NCBI GenBank assembly: GCA_022264855.1
Contig: JABYQU010000004.1
Span: forward strand, 372,001-436,000
Direction of reading: 5' to 3'
Origin: Lenzites betulinus
Taxonomy: Eukaryota; Basidiomycota; Agaricomycetes; Polyporales; Polyporaceae
Length of the DNA: 64,000 nucleotides
Under the pieces are notes generated by a model, which had not been told where the DNA came from, ran no database searches, and saw only the letters and a program-made list of their open reading frames with translations. Shown here piece after piece: positions 1 to 12,329 of this stretch (its first letter is position 1; every line of letters starts with the position of its first letter). The translations under genes were made by a program, and so were the position numbers.

Positions 1-452
1 TCGTGGGCTGCGTCGTCGCGCAACGCATCTCCACCGCGATGGCCATCGCCCTCCCGTCCGAGCTTTCCCCGTCCTCCTCCTCCGCCACCGCCACATCCTC
101 CCAGTCCTCGTACTCACACCCACTCTCCGACACCCGCCCGTCCTCACCGGTATCCCCGTCCCCCTCGACCGCGCTCCTCCCCGTCGACTCCTCGTCGAAC
201 CTGTACGTCCACCCCGCGCCACTCCCGACGCCACTCGGCATCCCGCGTCTCTTCGTATCTTCTGCGCACCGCCGCCTCGGGATCGCCTCGCGCCTGCTGG
301 CGGCGGCGGCGCAGACGTTCATCCTCGGGTGCCCGCTCGATCCCGCAAAGGGCGAGGTCGCGTTCACGCAGCCAACGGGCGCGGGCAAGGGCTTGCTCGA
401 GGCGTGGGGACGCGGTGGCGTACGGATATACGAGGAGGAACGGGATATGTGA
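1..452 (+). CDS. ECO1: Sister-chromatid cohesion N-acetyltransferase ECO1/ESCO, C-terminal part (5' end outside window)
   Basis: This is the last coding segment of a plus-strand gene, open from the window edge (frame starting at base 3) to TGA at 450-452. Family knowledge: Eco1/ESCO acetylates the Smc3 head in S phase to lock cohesin on DNA in the nucleus. What is seen: the end of the ESCO GNAT domain, with the GIPRLFV strand, the RRLGIASRLL acetyl-CoA pyrophosphate loop, the TFILGCPL segment and the terminal GEVAFTQPTGAGK block that ESCO enzymes carry. A Ser/Thr/Pro-rich insertion of roughly 50 residues separates the QRI strand from this core, which is longer than in yeast Eco1. The N-terminal zinc finger, if present, lies upstream of the window. 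The gene converges on GLT1. The family call is firm; the upstream structure cannot be seen. Confidence 0.85.
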   Translation, partial: VGCVVAQRISTAMAIALPSELSPSSSSATATSSQSSYSHPLSDTRPSSPVSPSPSTALLPVDSSSNLYVHPAPLPTPLGIPRLFVSSAHRRLGIASRLLAAAAQTFILGCPLDPAKGEVAFTQPTGAGKGLLEAWGRGGVRIYEEERDM

Positions 453-846
453 GACGAGAGACTCTAGTTGCTTGATATCCGCTATCCATCTTCCTGCACG
501 AACCTATTTTACCCACTCGTCATGTACTTCTCATGTATCTTGTCCGCTTTCGCGCAATGACAGCAGTCTTTTTGACTCTTGCACGCCGCACACGCAGAGC
601 AAGAGAATGTGGATGGGAACGAGATATATACAATTCGGGGGGAAAGCAAGGAAGAGAGAAAACAGGAAGAAAACAGGACGGGGCCCATATGCGTTGTATT
701 CCGTACAAATTTGCGTTCGTTCGTGAGATATCGTACCCGCCAGAGACTGTGTTGGACTGCATATACCGGACTACTAGTAGTGTACTTTCCTGCGGCGCCG
801 ACGGCCGTTTTGCCGGCCGCCGCGGCGCAGAGGTCGTTGGGCGGCC
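453..846. other. Convergent 3' intergenic region between ECO1 and GLT1
   Basis: The 394 bp lie between two stop codons on opposite strands. Several frames are open here but none resembles a known family. The space is most simply the two 3' UTRs. Confidence 0.6.
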
Positions 847-3800
847 TCAAGCCTCGACTGCGAGGGCCTTCCCGCTGGTGAGCGTCGACGTCGGAGGGAT
901 GAAGGTCTGTAACACATGTTATGAGCACGTGCATCAATGGGGGAGGATGTGGGGAAATGCTCACCCTCGTCTTGATGCCACCGTCGAACGGCAGACGCGT
1001 CGAGCCCTTGCTGAGGAACGCGTCGACCTCGGCCGCGCAGCGGCGGCCCTCTTGGATGCCCCAGACGATGAGCGACTGGCCGCGACGGCAGTCACCGGCC
1101 GCGAACACGCCCTCGACGTCCGTCGAGTATTTCTGTGGTAACACGTCAGTCAATCCGCTCAAGTCTGGAACAGACACAGACACGTACGTTCTTGGGGGTC
1201 TGGATGTTGCTCCGCGCGTCCAGCTTAACGCCGAGCGACTTGAGCAGGTCCGCCTCGGGGCCCAGGAAGCCGAGCGCGAGGAACACGAGCTGCGCGGGGA
1301 AGAACTTCTCCGAGCCGGGCACCTCCTCCATCTTCCAGCGCCCGCCGCTGTCCTTCGTCCACTCGACGCGGACCGTGTTCAGGCCCTGGAGCGCGCCCTG
1401 GTCGTCGACGACGAAGTCCTTCGTCGAGATGCAGTACTCGCGCGGGTCGTTCCCGAAGTGCGCCGCGACCTCCGTGTGCCCGTAGTCGGTGCGGAAGATG
1501 CGCGGCCACTGCGGCCACGGGTTGTCGCGCCCGCGGCCCGCGGGCGGGCGCGGGAGCAGCTCGAAGTTCACGACGGAGCGCGCGCCGTGCCGCATCGCGG
1601 TCCCGATGCAGTCGTTGCCCGTGTCGCCGCCGCCGATCACGATCACGTCCTTGCCCTTCGCGCTGATGTACGCGCCGTTCTGGAGCTCCGAGTCGAGCAG
1701 CGACTTGGTGTTCATCTGCAGGTACTCCATCGCGAAGTGGATCCCGTCCACCTCGCGGTTCGGGATCTTGAGGTCGCGCGGCCAGGTGGCGCCCGTCGCG
1801 ACGATCACGGCGTCGTTCTCGCTGCGGATGTCGTTCGGGTCGACGTCCTTGCCGACGAAGGTGCTGGGGACGAAGGTCACGCCCTCGGCGGCCATGAGGT
1901 CAATACGGCGCTGGACGACGTTCTTGTCGAGCTTCATGCTGTAGCGTGATGTTAGGCGAGCACTGGTTGACGAAGAGATGAAACACATACTTGGGGATAC
2001 CGTACATGAGCAGACCACCGAACCGGTCGTTGCGGTCGTAGACAGTGACCGAGTGACCGGCCTTGTTGAGCTGGTCGGCAGCAGCGAGACCCGCGGGACC
2101 TGAACCGATGACAGCGATCTTCCTGCCAGTACGGAACTGGGGGATCTTTGGCGCCATCCAGCCCATCTCAAAGCCCTACACATAGACGTCAGCAAAATGT
2201 ACCTTTGCAGAACATAGATGAAACACACCTTGTCGATGATAGCACACTCGATGCTCTTGATACCAACAGGCTGCTCGTTGATCCCGAGCACACACGCGCC
2301 CTCGCACGGCGCCGGACACACCCGCCCCGTGAACTCGGGGAAGTTGTTCGTCATGAGCAGCCGGTTCAGCGCGTCCTGCCACTGGTTCTTGAACACTAGG
2401 TCGTTCCACTTCGGGATGATGTTCGAGATCGGGCAGCCCGTGTCCGACTGGCAGAACGGCACGCCGCAGTCCATGCAGCGCGCCGCCTGGAACTTGAGCT
2501 CGTCGTCCGTCAGGCGCGTCGAGATCTCGCGCCAGTCCTTGACGCGCTTCCGCGGCGGGCGGTACGTCTCCGTGAGCCGCTTGTACTTCATGAACCCGCG
2601 CGTCTTGTCGAGCTTGTTCAGCCGGTTCTTCGTCGTCGCGTCGTCCACGAGCGAGTCCTCCATGTCGCCCACGTTCGGCTCGATGCGCCCGCGCGAGGGC
2701 GCCCGGCTGATGCGCGACGGGATCTCCTTCGGGAGCAGGATGTCCTCGAGGCCCTCGGACGCGAGGTCGACCTGCGACGCGGTGCGCGACGGCACGAGGT
2801 CGATCACGCTCTGGCGCATCTTCTCCTCCTTCGCCTTCGCGGCCTGCTCCTCGATGACGCGCTTGTAGTCGTGCGGCATGACGCGCACGAAGAGCGGGAG
2901 CAGGTGGTGGAAGTCGTGCAGGACGCGGTCGGCGACCTCGGAGCCGGTGTAGTGGCGGTGGTCCTCGATGAGCCCGCGCAGCTCTGCGATCTCGCGCGGG
3001 TCGGTGACCTTGCCGAGCTCGACCATCTCCATGTTGACCTTGGAGGCGAAGGTGTGCGCGGTGTCGAGAACGTATGCGATACCACCGCTCATACCGGCAG
3101 CGAAGTTGCGACCGGTGCTGCCCAGGACGACGACGCGACCGCCAGTCATGTACTCACAGCCGTGGTCACCGGTACCCTCAACGACAGCGTTCGCGCCCGA
3201 GTTACGGACGGCGAACCGCTCCGCGGCGATACCACGGATGAACGCCTCGCCGTATGTCGCACCGTACAGGCAGACATTGCCGATAATGATGTTCTCCTCG
3301 GCCTTGAAGGTCGACTGCTTGGGCGGGTAGACGATGAGACGTCCACCAGACAGACCCTTGCCGACGTAGTCGTTGGCGTCACCCTCAAGCTCGACGGTGA
3401 TACCAGGCGCCAAGAACGCGCCGAGCGACTGGCCGGCGGAACCACTCATGCAGATGTGGATGGTGTCCTTCGGGAGACCCTCCTCGCCGTACAACTTTGA
3501 GACACGGTGCGACAGCGACGTGCCGAGGGCACGGTCGGTGTTCGTGACGTCGCACTCGATGTGCACGGGCAGGCCCTTGGTGAGCGCGGGCTCGGCCTCG
3601 TCGATGAACTTGTTGTCGAGGCGGATGTACAGCTTGTGGTCCTGCGGGCGCACCTTGTACGTCGCCGCGCCGGGGCGCATCTGCCACGCGGGCTTGAGCA
3701 CCGCGCTGAGGTCGAGGTGCGCGGTCTTCGGCGTGCGCAGCTTCTCGTCGACCTTGAGCATGTCCGCGCGGCCGACCATCTCGTTGATGGTGCGGAAGCC

Positions 3801-6800
3801 GAGCTTCGCCATGTAGCGGCGGAGGTCCTCCGCGATGTAGTAGAAGAAGTTGATCACCTGCTCGGGCTGGCCGGCGAACTTGGCACGGAGCTGGGGGTCC
3901 TGCGTAGCGATACCGACAGGGCAAGTGTTCACTGAGACAGGGCGTCAGTATACTACCCGGGGTAATGGACGGAATGAAGCTTACAATGACACTTCCTCAT
4001 CATGATACAGCCCATGGCGATGAGCGGCGTGGTCGCAAAGCCCCACTCCTCAGCACCAAGCAAACACGCAATGGCGATGTCGCGACCGGTACGGATCTGA
4101 CCATCGGTCTGGACAGTAACACGTCCACGGAGGTCGTTGAGGACAAGCGTCTGGTGCGTCTCCGCGAGACCAAGCTCCCACGGGAGGCCAGCGTACTTGA
4201 TACCGGTCCAGCGGGAGGCACCAGTACCACCGTCGTGGCCGGAGATGAGGATGTGGTCCGCCTTCGCCTTCGCAACACCGCTCGCGACGATACCGACACC
4301 AACCTCGGAGACAAGCTTCACGGAGACACGGGCACGGGGGTTCGAGCACTTGAGGTCGTAGATGAGTTGCTTCAGGTCCTCAATCGAGTAGATGTCGTGG
4401 TGCGGCGGGGGCGAGATGAGACCGACGCCCGCGGTCGAGTGACGCGTGCGCGCGATCGACGTCGACACCTTGTGCCCGGGCAGCTCACCGCCCTCGCCGG
4501 GCTTCGCGCCCTGCGCCATCTTGATCTGGAGCTCATCCGCGTCCGCGAGGTAGTTCGACGTGACGCCGAAGCGGCCGGACGCGACCTGCTTGATTGCGGA
4601 GCGCATCGTGTCCCCGTTCGGGAGGATGTGCGAGCGCTCCGCGTCCTCGCCGCCCTCGCCCGTGTTCGACTTCCCGCCGAGGCGGTTCATCGCGACCGCG
4701 AGCGTCGAGTGCGCCTCCATCGAAATCGAGCCGTACGACATCGCGCCGGTCACGAACCGGCGCACGATCTCGTTCCAGGGCTCGACCTGCTCGATCGGGA
4801 TCGCCGCCGCGTTCTCGTACCGGAAGTCGAGCAGGCCGCGGAGATGAACCGCCTTGGTCTGCTCGTTCGCGTTGTTCGCGTACGCGTCGTATGCGCCCTG
4901 GTTCTTCTCGCGCACGGCATCCTGGAGGTTCGCGATGCCGGCGGGGTCGTTGATGTGGGCCTCGCCTCCGGAGCGCCAGTGGTACTCGCCCGACTCCGGC
5001 ATTCCGGGGGGCAGCACAGTCTCACGCGACGGCCAACCACGTTCGTGCATCTCGAAGGCATCCATTGCGAGAAGATCGAACGTCGCACCCTGGACACGGC
5101 TCGCGGTGCCGACGAAGCACTTCTCGATGACCTCCGTGTGTAATCCGAGGGCCTCAAAGATCTGGGCCCCCTTGTACGACTGCAGCGTCGAGATACCCAT
5201 CTTGGACATCACCTTGAGAATCCCGCCGTCGACGGAGTGACGGTAGTTGTCCATCAGGTCCTCTAGCGTCTTATCATCCTTCACCCTAGAATTCGGTCAG
5301 CGGCAGCTTCCACAGAGAAGCGCGGATCGAAATACTTACAGTCCTTCGCGGATGACCTTGTGGATGCACTCCATCGTCAACCATGGGCAAATCGCGTCCG
5401 CGCCGTAGCCAAGGAGCACGCAGAGGTGGTGCACCTCACGGGCCTCCGCAGTCTCCACCATGAGCGCGACCTTCGCACGCTTCTTCTGCGTGACGAGGTG
5501 GTGATGAACTCCACCGCATGCGACCAGGGCAGAAAGGGGAATGCGCGTGGGGCCGATGTCACGGTCAGAAAGGATGATGACCTTGATGCCGTCGTCGATA
5601 GCCTGAGTGGCCTCGCTGCAAACGCGCTCGAGTGCAGTCTTGTACCCGGGCAGGCCAAACTCCTTGGGGAACGTAATGTCGATGGTGCGCGAGGGCCATG
5701 AGCCGTACGCGGCCTTCAGGTTCTTCATCGCGTTCATCTCCTCGATGGTGAGAATGGGGGACGGGATTACGATACGGTGGCACTGCTGGGGGTTCATCTC
5801 GAGGAGATTGCCCTCGGGGCCGACGTAGCACTCGAGCGACATGACGATGTTCTCACGAATCGGGTCGATGGGAGGGTTCGTGACCTGCGCGAAGAGCTGG
5901 CGGAAGTAGTCGTAGATGAGGCGCGGCTGGGTCGACATCGCGGCGAGCGGGGCGTCGTTACCCATGGAGCCAAGAGCCTCCTTGCCGTCCGTGAACATAG
6001 GCAGCATGAGCAGGTTCAGCTGCTCGACGGTGTAACCGAACGCAAGAAGCTTCGGGTCCGTGCTAAGCGAGTAGCTGTCGATCGTAGGCGCGACGGAGGT
6101 CGAGCGCTGCACACGCTTGACGATGGTCGGAATGTTGAGCATGTTCGACTCGATCCACGAGGCGAAGTTCTGCTTCCGCGCGGTGTTGCGCTTCAGCTCC
6201 TTGTCATCGACGATACGACCTTCCTCGGTGTCGACAAGCAGCATGCGACCGGGCTTGAGCCGACCCTTCTGGATGACCTTCTCGGGCGAGATGTAGACCG
6301 CGCCGACCTCAGAGGCGCATACGATGATGTCCTCGTTGGTAACGACGTAGCGGCACGGACGCAGGCCGTTGCGGTCGAGGTTCGCACCGCAATAGCGGCC
6401 GTCGCTGAACGCGAACAGCGCCGGACCATCCCACGGCTCCTGAAGACACGCCGCCCAGCTGTAGAACGCCTTCTTCTCAGGCTCCATAGTCTCATTCCCT
6501 TGCCACGCTTCGGGGATGAGCATCATGATGGCCTCTGGAAGCGTCAAGACGCCGTTGACCACCAGAAGCTCGAGCACGTTGTCGAACGCAGCAGAGTCGG
6601 AACCGCCGGCCTCGATAATGGGGTATAAAAGGTCCAGCTGCTCTCCGAAGAGCGATGAGGACAGCACGCCCTCACGCGCACGCATCCAGTTCCTGTTCCC
6701 GCGCAGGGTGTTGATCTCACCTAGGCGCACAATCAACGAGCTGTCCTAGTGAAAGTGCTCGGGCGTCGTAACTTACCGTTGTGTGCGGCCCAACGCATAG

Positions 6801-7737
6801 GCTGCGCACGGTCCCAGCTAGGGAAAGTGTTCGTCGAGAATCGCGAATGTACGAGCGCGAAGTGCGCACGGTACAAAACATGATTCAGATCGTGGTAGTA
6901 GTTGTATACTTGAGGCGGCGAGAGCTGGCCCTTGTAGACGATGTTCTTGGACGAGAGCGAGCAGATGTAAAAGCCCTTGGAGAGCGAACTTCATACGAAA
7001 CAGAGCCGGGAACTTAAGCTTACGTTCTTAGCGGATGAGCAGCGAAAGGGGACAAACATGGTGTGCGTCGCATGCTTGCGCAGGATATAGAGCTGGCACT
7101 CAAAGTGCTTCGCATCGAACACACCACCACGGGCGGTGTTACCGTCACCGTAGTGGGAGCGGAGGACTACGAAAGGCTGTAGGATGGCGGGCTCCTTGCT
7201 CGCCGCGGCGGGGCCCAGAATGGTACCATCCGTCGGGACTTCTCTCCAGCCGAGCACGCGAAGGCCGAGGTCGTTCGCAGCCTTGGAGAAAATAGCCTGC
7301 TGCTGCTGGAGGCCGACGGGGTTGTTGGCCTTGAAGAAAATGTTACCGACGGCGTACTGGCCGGGCTCGGGGAGCTCGGCACCGATGTCGCGCTCGGCCT
7401 CGCGCTTGAAAAACAGGTGGGGGATGCCCGTCATGACGCCCGCGCCGTCACCGTCACGGCTGTCTGCGCCGGTGGCGCCGCGATGGGTCATGGCGCATAG
7501 GAGCTGGCGTGCGTCGGAGACGATCTTGTGGCTCTGGTCGCCTTTGATATGGCAAATGAAACCGACACCGCAAGCGTCTTTTTCAAAATCGTTCAAGTAC
7601 AGGCCCTGGCTTGCGGGGAGAGAAGCGTCCCAGGAAGCGGGGTCGCGTTCGACGGCGTTGAAGCCATTTTGCTGATCAAACTCTGGTGCGGACAAGGAAG
7701 GGGCAGGAGGATCGACGGGGCGATCAGCGATAGCCAT
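847..7737 (-). CDS. GLT1: NADH-dependent glutamate synthase (GOGAT), 2153 aa
   Basis: It makes two glutamates from glutamine and 2-oxoglutarate with NADH (GS-GOGAT ammonium assimilation). Nine exons join in phase: 7737-7024, 6975-6777, 6720-5340, 5285-3985, 3931-2229, 2175-1991, 1938-1188, 1132-965, 906-847. They give 2153 residues, close to yeast Glt1 (2145). Domains in order: a short propeptide ending before Cys56 (KDACGVGF), the class II amidotransferase nucleophile; the FMN synthase domain; the 3Fe-4S cysteines in [14 protein letters not shown] (the intron at 3984 splits this motif); the GxGxG structural domain; then the beta-like domain with CMDCGVPFC and CPAPCEGAC for 4Fe-4S clusters, FAD site [12 protein letters not shown] and NADH site [13 protein letters not shown] at 7737 is the only start giving a normal propeptide. 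Possible GATA-factor sites lie about 290-350 bp upstream. Confidence 0.97.
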
Positions 7738-9419
7738 AGAACGAGAGAAGATATGTAAGAGATTGATGGGAACGGCCTGGAGGGCGCAGACGGACGCGGG
7801 CGCAGCAGGTGGTGGTGGTGGATGGAGGAGAAGGACCGAGTGCGCAGGGGCGGACGACGGGAAAGAGCAAGGAGTCGGACAAAATTTGTACAGGCGAGGC
7901 CGAGTCAGAGACGAGCGAGGAGGTGGCTGGAGTCAGTGGACGAGCTCGCGCGCCGCCTTCACCCGAGCTCGAGCCGCCCGATCGCAATCCCCCGACGACC
8001 CGTCCCATCTATTCTGCCCTCCTTATCTCCTCCTCAGCCAATCAGAATGCGCAGAGATCTAATTTGCGCCGCATCTGATCTTATCTAGCGCAGGTGCGCG
8101 GGACGCCGCCCGGAGCGGCCGCAGCCACCCCCGCGCTCCGATCTCCGAATTTCCTTCGGCGCCCTCTCCCGCTCCTTGGCCTCTCCGTCAGACCCGCGCT
8201 GCACGTCCGGGGGCGACCCTGGGCGACCCCGACGCCAGCGTCGACGCGGGCCAGCCCAGTCCGCCGCGCTCTCCTCCCCCCGAACTCACTGCACCATGCG
8301 TCTGTCTTCGTCGTATGCGAGAATCAGAACCCCCTTCATCTCACTCGCTCGCGGGTGGGCGGATGCACTTCATGATCGTCCTCTGCCCCGGCCCCAGCCA
8401 GGAACGACCAAGGGGCAGCCCAGCGCGGCACCACCCCGCGCCCCTTGGTTCACCTTAGTAGCCAAACCCGTATCCGCCACTCTCTTTCCGAGCACCCTCT
8501 CCGCCCGACGACCTGCGGTCCCCGAAAGCTCTTCCGTGGGTGCATCTTTGTCCCCTCCGTGCGATTCGCGCAGCGCACCCCTGCATGCCTTACGCAGCGG
8601 ACGCACGTCCCTGCGAGCCCAGAGCGCGATCCTGTCCGTCCGCCCGAGAGTCGTTGCAGTGCGCGGAAAATCTCCCAGCGTCGTGCCCTTTCACGCGACG
8701 CACACACCCCTCCCTACGTCTCCACACGGACCCAGTTGGCATATCAGAATCCTCGGCCCTTCCCCACTCATGTACCCCAGCGTTCCCACCCCCCCGCTCG
8801 CCGACTGAATGACAATGAATGTAGACGCGACGAGGCCGATGTGGGGTACGGCAGCACCGTCGCGAATGCCGTCTGCCGCCCCTGTCCTCCGTCCGCGGGA
8901 TCTCGCCCGACAGCGGCCAACAAGCTCACGCGCTCCCACACCCCGGCCGGAGGGGGGAGGAGAGCTTTCCAGCAGATGTGCGATTGAGTCTAAGTATTCG
9001 TCTTCTCCGCCACGAGCACTTGCCATACCACAGATCGCCATCAGGGCGCCATTCCATCAGATCGAGCCGCTCTGCAGGTTCCCGCATACTGCTCCGCGGC
9101 AGGCGTGGCTCCCACTCGTTAGTGCAGTGCGCCTTACCTCGGAAATTTCAGAGTACTGGCCCGCCTAGAACAACTCGTGCTGAGGTTCCTTCGAAGGCGA
9201 AGTCTCAGGGCGCGCACGCCGTGACGTACCGTTGGAGAACCCCCCCGTCCACCACGGTAAGACGTTCCCATCCCGAGGGCCGCAGCCACCCGGATGGCAG
9301 GACGCGCGACTCCCAGCTTCGCAAAAGAACTCCAGGGAAGCCCTGCCCGCAACCGACCCCCGAGCATAATCCCTGCGCGGTACTGTACACGAGGTGAATG
9401 CATCCGGGGTGCAAAAAAT
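7738..9419. other. Intergenic region: GLT1 promoter and LST8 3' flank
   Basis: The 1.68 kb are C-rich on the plus strand and hold several long but biased open frames with no recognisable domain. A short GGT-repeat lies near 7810-7820. The part nearest GLT1 should be its promoter. Confidence 0.55.
8022..8086 (-). promoter_or_regulatory. Candidate nitrogen-responsive promoter element: two AGATAAG sites flanking a CCAAT box, upstream of GLT1
   Basis: Read on the GLT1 strand, AGATAAG occurs at 8080-8086 and again at 8022-8028. CCAAT reads on the other strand at 8038-8042. AGATAAG fits HGATAR, the binding motif of AreA/NIT2-type GATA activators that control fungal nitrogen genes. The sites lie about 290-350 bp before the GLT1 start codon. 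The motifs are seen; their function is inferred. Confidence 0.4.
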
Positions 9420-10943
9420 CTACCCAGCCCCATCGTGCAATGCACAACACACGGCCGCTGGGAACGGCGGGTGTGAGCGCGCGTGTGGTGAATGATACCA
9501 CCATGTGAGACGACCGACCTTTCTGATGACCGTTGTATTGTCGTACGGTCTCCCCGGTCGACATGTCCCAGAGTCGTGCCGTGTGGTCCGACGATGCTGG
9601 GCGACGGACGTCTCAGGCGCGAGCGCGGCAATGAACTAGGCGCGTACGTACCTGTCACAAGATATGCAGAGTCCGCGCTGAACGCGCAGTCCCATACCCA
9701 CCGCTGGTGGCCCTGCAGCGTCTTCTCCTGCTTGAACTCGTAGTTTGGCGTTATTGACCATATTTTGACCGTCGTATCGGCAGAGCAGGTCGCAAGGTAC
9801 CTGGGAACCCGTCGGTCAACGGTCCTGAGCGGCAGTAAAGAAGCTTGGCGGGCACCGACTTTACGTCAGGACTCAAGAGGAGCCGGGTGAGGTACTTGTT
9901 GTGCGCTTGGAACATCGTCACGGCCTGGAATCTAGGCAGATCGGATCGTTCCTCGTTGATTTTCCAGACGTAGCACTTGCCCTACGCCGATACCAGTTAG
10001 CAAGGCGCTCTCGTGAATTTGAAAGCGCCCGACCTTCACGCTCCCCCCGACGAGGCAGGAACCGTCAGAGGCAAGGCTGATAGAGCGCATCGGAGTATCT
10101 CCCCCGGGTGTCTGATCCCATAGTGCGGGTCAGCGCCATATGGTAGGCGTGCAGCGAACACGCACCAGTTCGTGGGTGCAGATATTCTCCGACAAATCCC
10201 ACTGTTTTATCCTCCCGGCCTGGTCGCAGGAGATCAATTCCCCCTGATTGGGGTGCACGACGACGTCGTTCACTGCGCGGCCGTATGCGTCAGTGGAGCG
10301 GGTCGGGTCCAGGGCGAGAACGCCTTACCGGGTGCTTCATTGTCGTAGTTTCGGTGGAGGTGGCTGCTTCTGCGTAGCGGGACTGCGTCCTTAGCGATCG
10401 GGCGAGCGGACTTTCCGCATAACGCACCGAAGATCCCAAATCTTGATCGTCCCGTCCTCGCTCCCGGTGACGAGCCACTTGCCCTCGCTGTGGAAGCAGA
10501 TGGCGGTAATGTTGCCGTTGTGGCCCTCGAATATCGCGACCTGCACATGCGGGCACCCCGGGGCTGAGTAAACGCGGACGACGCGGAAAACGGCGCACGT
10601 ACCGGCCCTGCGGACGGGGCGGCTGCAATCTCATAGATGTACGCCTTCTTGTGGATGGCGGCGGCGAGCAGGCGTTTGCTACATATTATGGGCGTGAGCC
10701 GCTAGAAAGACGCCAGACGGCGACTCGATTCTTACTCGGGCGATATTGCCAGGCGGTTCACTTGCTGCGAGGGTGGCGCAACGAGGTGAGAGTTGTGAAC
10801 GAGGTGTCTCAGCGGACACACGCAGTAAATGCCCTTACCCCGGATTCCCCTACTCGAGGAATGGTACGCGAGCATATACCGCTCCAGGCTTCCCAGAAGC
10901 GGATTTCGTGATCATACGACCCGGTGACGAGAATGACGGACAT
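9420..10943 (-). CDS. LST8: LST8, WD40-repeat subunit of TOR complexes, 311 aa
   Basis: Lst8 is a seven-bladed beta-propeller that binds the TOR kinase domain in TORC1 and TORC2. Eleven exons were joined, all in phase: 10943-10839, 10764-10736, 10678-10603, 10540-10428, 10369-10329, 10272-10166, 10111-10034, 9981-9860, 9800-9652, 9596-9519, 9457-9420. The 311 residues compare with 303 in yeast. The start [19 protein letters not shown] matches the family N-terminus. Internal landmarks include [66 protein letters not shown] and [10 protein letters not shown], with GHQKAAVC at the end. Ten introns in 936 coding bases is dense. Three donors are GTCGG rather than GTRNG. It lies on the same strand as GLT1, 1.7 kb away. 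The identification is firm. Confidence 0.96.
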
Positions 10944-11990
10944 GTCGAGGCGAGTGCAGCAGCAGCCGTAGTAGTAGTTCTTGAAGACGAGGATCGTACT
11001 GGGCTTGGAGTCGGCGGTCCTGGCACCCGGACTCGAGTTACTCGCTCGGGCAAATATTACGTCAGCACCGCCATCAGACGGTGCGGTACGCAGCGTGTGC
11101 GACTTGCCCAAAACGCTCATCATGCAGAGGGACGCCCTCCGCTTGTCATATGCATTCTGGACCTGGTCTTGCTGAATCTCGCGTATGTCCCCGTTTTACC
11201 TTTAGCATCGTGCTGCTGCACGCTTGCCCTGGTGCCGCCGGCTCGAAAAGAAGACGACATTTCTCCTGCGCGGTGACGCGCCGTTACCCCAAACGCTCGC
11301 CGTGTGGCCAGTCAATACAGTGGTACCCTGAACAGACGTCGTGCTTCGTATCTGGGCCCAGCTATTGGTTAGACTCGAGATCTCCTTCGGGCCATTGAAA
11401 TACGCCTTACCGGGTGCCTCGTGCTGTGTGCCAATCAAATAAGGCAACGAACATCTCGAGACACTGATTCTGCACATTGTCGTGCATACCCTCGTTGCAG
11501 GCGCTGCCCACCACGCCGGTATCTTTGCTCGCACTCCCGCGAGGCACCTCTATCTCTGGGCTATGGATTCCCAACCTTTGTTCTGGACCAGGCCTGCCAC
11601 CACCCCTCGACTCCAGCACGCGCCGTCTCCTATACTTCTCCCGGGCGATCCGCCATGTCCTCCCGCCGCACGTCTCGGTCCCCATTCCTCTCGCTTAGGT
11701 CTTCTCTGCACTCCTTCGATCTTGTGCACCCTCTTTGGCCTTCCCTCCCTACCAAAATAGATCTCCCCTTCACAACCGGAGGTCCACTCATGCATCCTTC
11801 CATAGGCCACGCATTCAGAATGCTGGCCCGGTCTCTCCGTCATCCAGTGCTACCAACTACTTTGTCCCCTCAGCCACCAGTATAAGAGAGAGCGACCATG
11901 GTCGTAGTAAGTCAGCCCGCTCACCCACTCACTCACCCACTCATCCACTCACCCACTCACCTATCCACCGCACCACACTCACAGACAGGC
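10944..11990. other. Divergent intergenic region between LST8 and a small plus-strand gene
   Basis: About 1.05 kb containing the LST8 promoter on one side. Open frames on both strands are short and show no known motif. A CACTCACC-type repeat sits at its right end. Confidence 0.5.
11921..11960. repeat. CACTCACC-type short tandem repeat
   Basis: About 40 bp of imperfect CACTCACC/CACTCATC units, just upstream of, or within a 5' intron of, the small gene that follows. Confidence 0.7.
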
Positions 11991-12329
11991 ATGGACCCCT
12001 TCCCGGTAGGTCGCGCTCACCGCGTCGGTCGGGCAGCCCTCACTGACTCGCCTCCAGATTGGCACTCGCGTCTTTTTCCTCGAGGGCGGAAGGTCGCGCA
12101 CCGGCACAGTCCAAGACACCGAGACCATCGAGGTGCGCGAGTTTCATCTTGCCGGCGCGTTGGCGTTGCTCACCGGAACCCAGGGTCTTCGCTTTGTCAT
12201 CATCAAGCTTGACGATGGCAGTCCAAGGCCCGTGAAGCTCCCGTGCGTACCTTCCTCGTCTTCTCGCCCTTCCTGTGACTGATTGCGTTCAGGTTGTCCA
12301 GTGTGAACAGCGTCTCGAAGGCCAATTAA
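11991..12329 (+). CDS. Small hypothetical protein, 78 aa
   Basis: Three exons read in phase: 11991-12005, 12058-12242 and 12293-12329, ending in TAA. The product begins MDPFPIGTRVFFLEGG, continues through a TGTVQDTETIEV stretch and a RFVIIKLDDGSPRPVKLP stretch, and ends VNSVSKAN. This is a short all-beta pattern like the small SH3-like hypothetical proteins common in Agaricomycetes; that comparison is from memory and unverified. An upstream ATG at 11898 could add a 9-nt exon spliced over the CACTCACC repeat (11907-11984), giving five extra residues (three from the exon and two before the present Met). The function is unknown. The consistent phase and clean donors support a real gene, but its size leaves doubt. 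Confidence 0.55.

Noticed and set aside
8176..8808. 210-codon plus-strand open frame
   Set aside because: Biased Arg/Pro/Ser composition in C-rich sequence, no domain, and overlapping frames are equally open.
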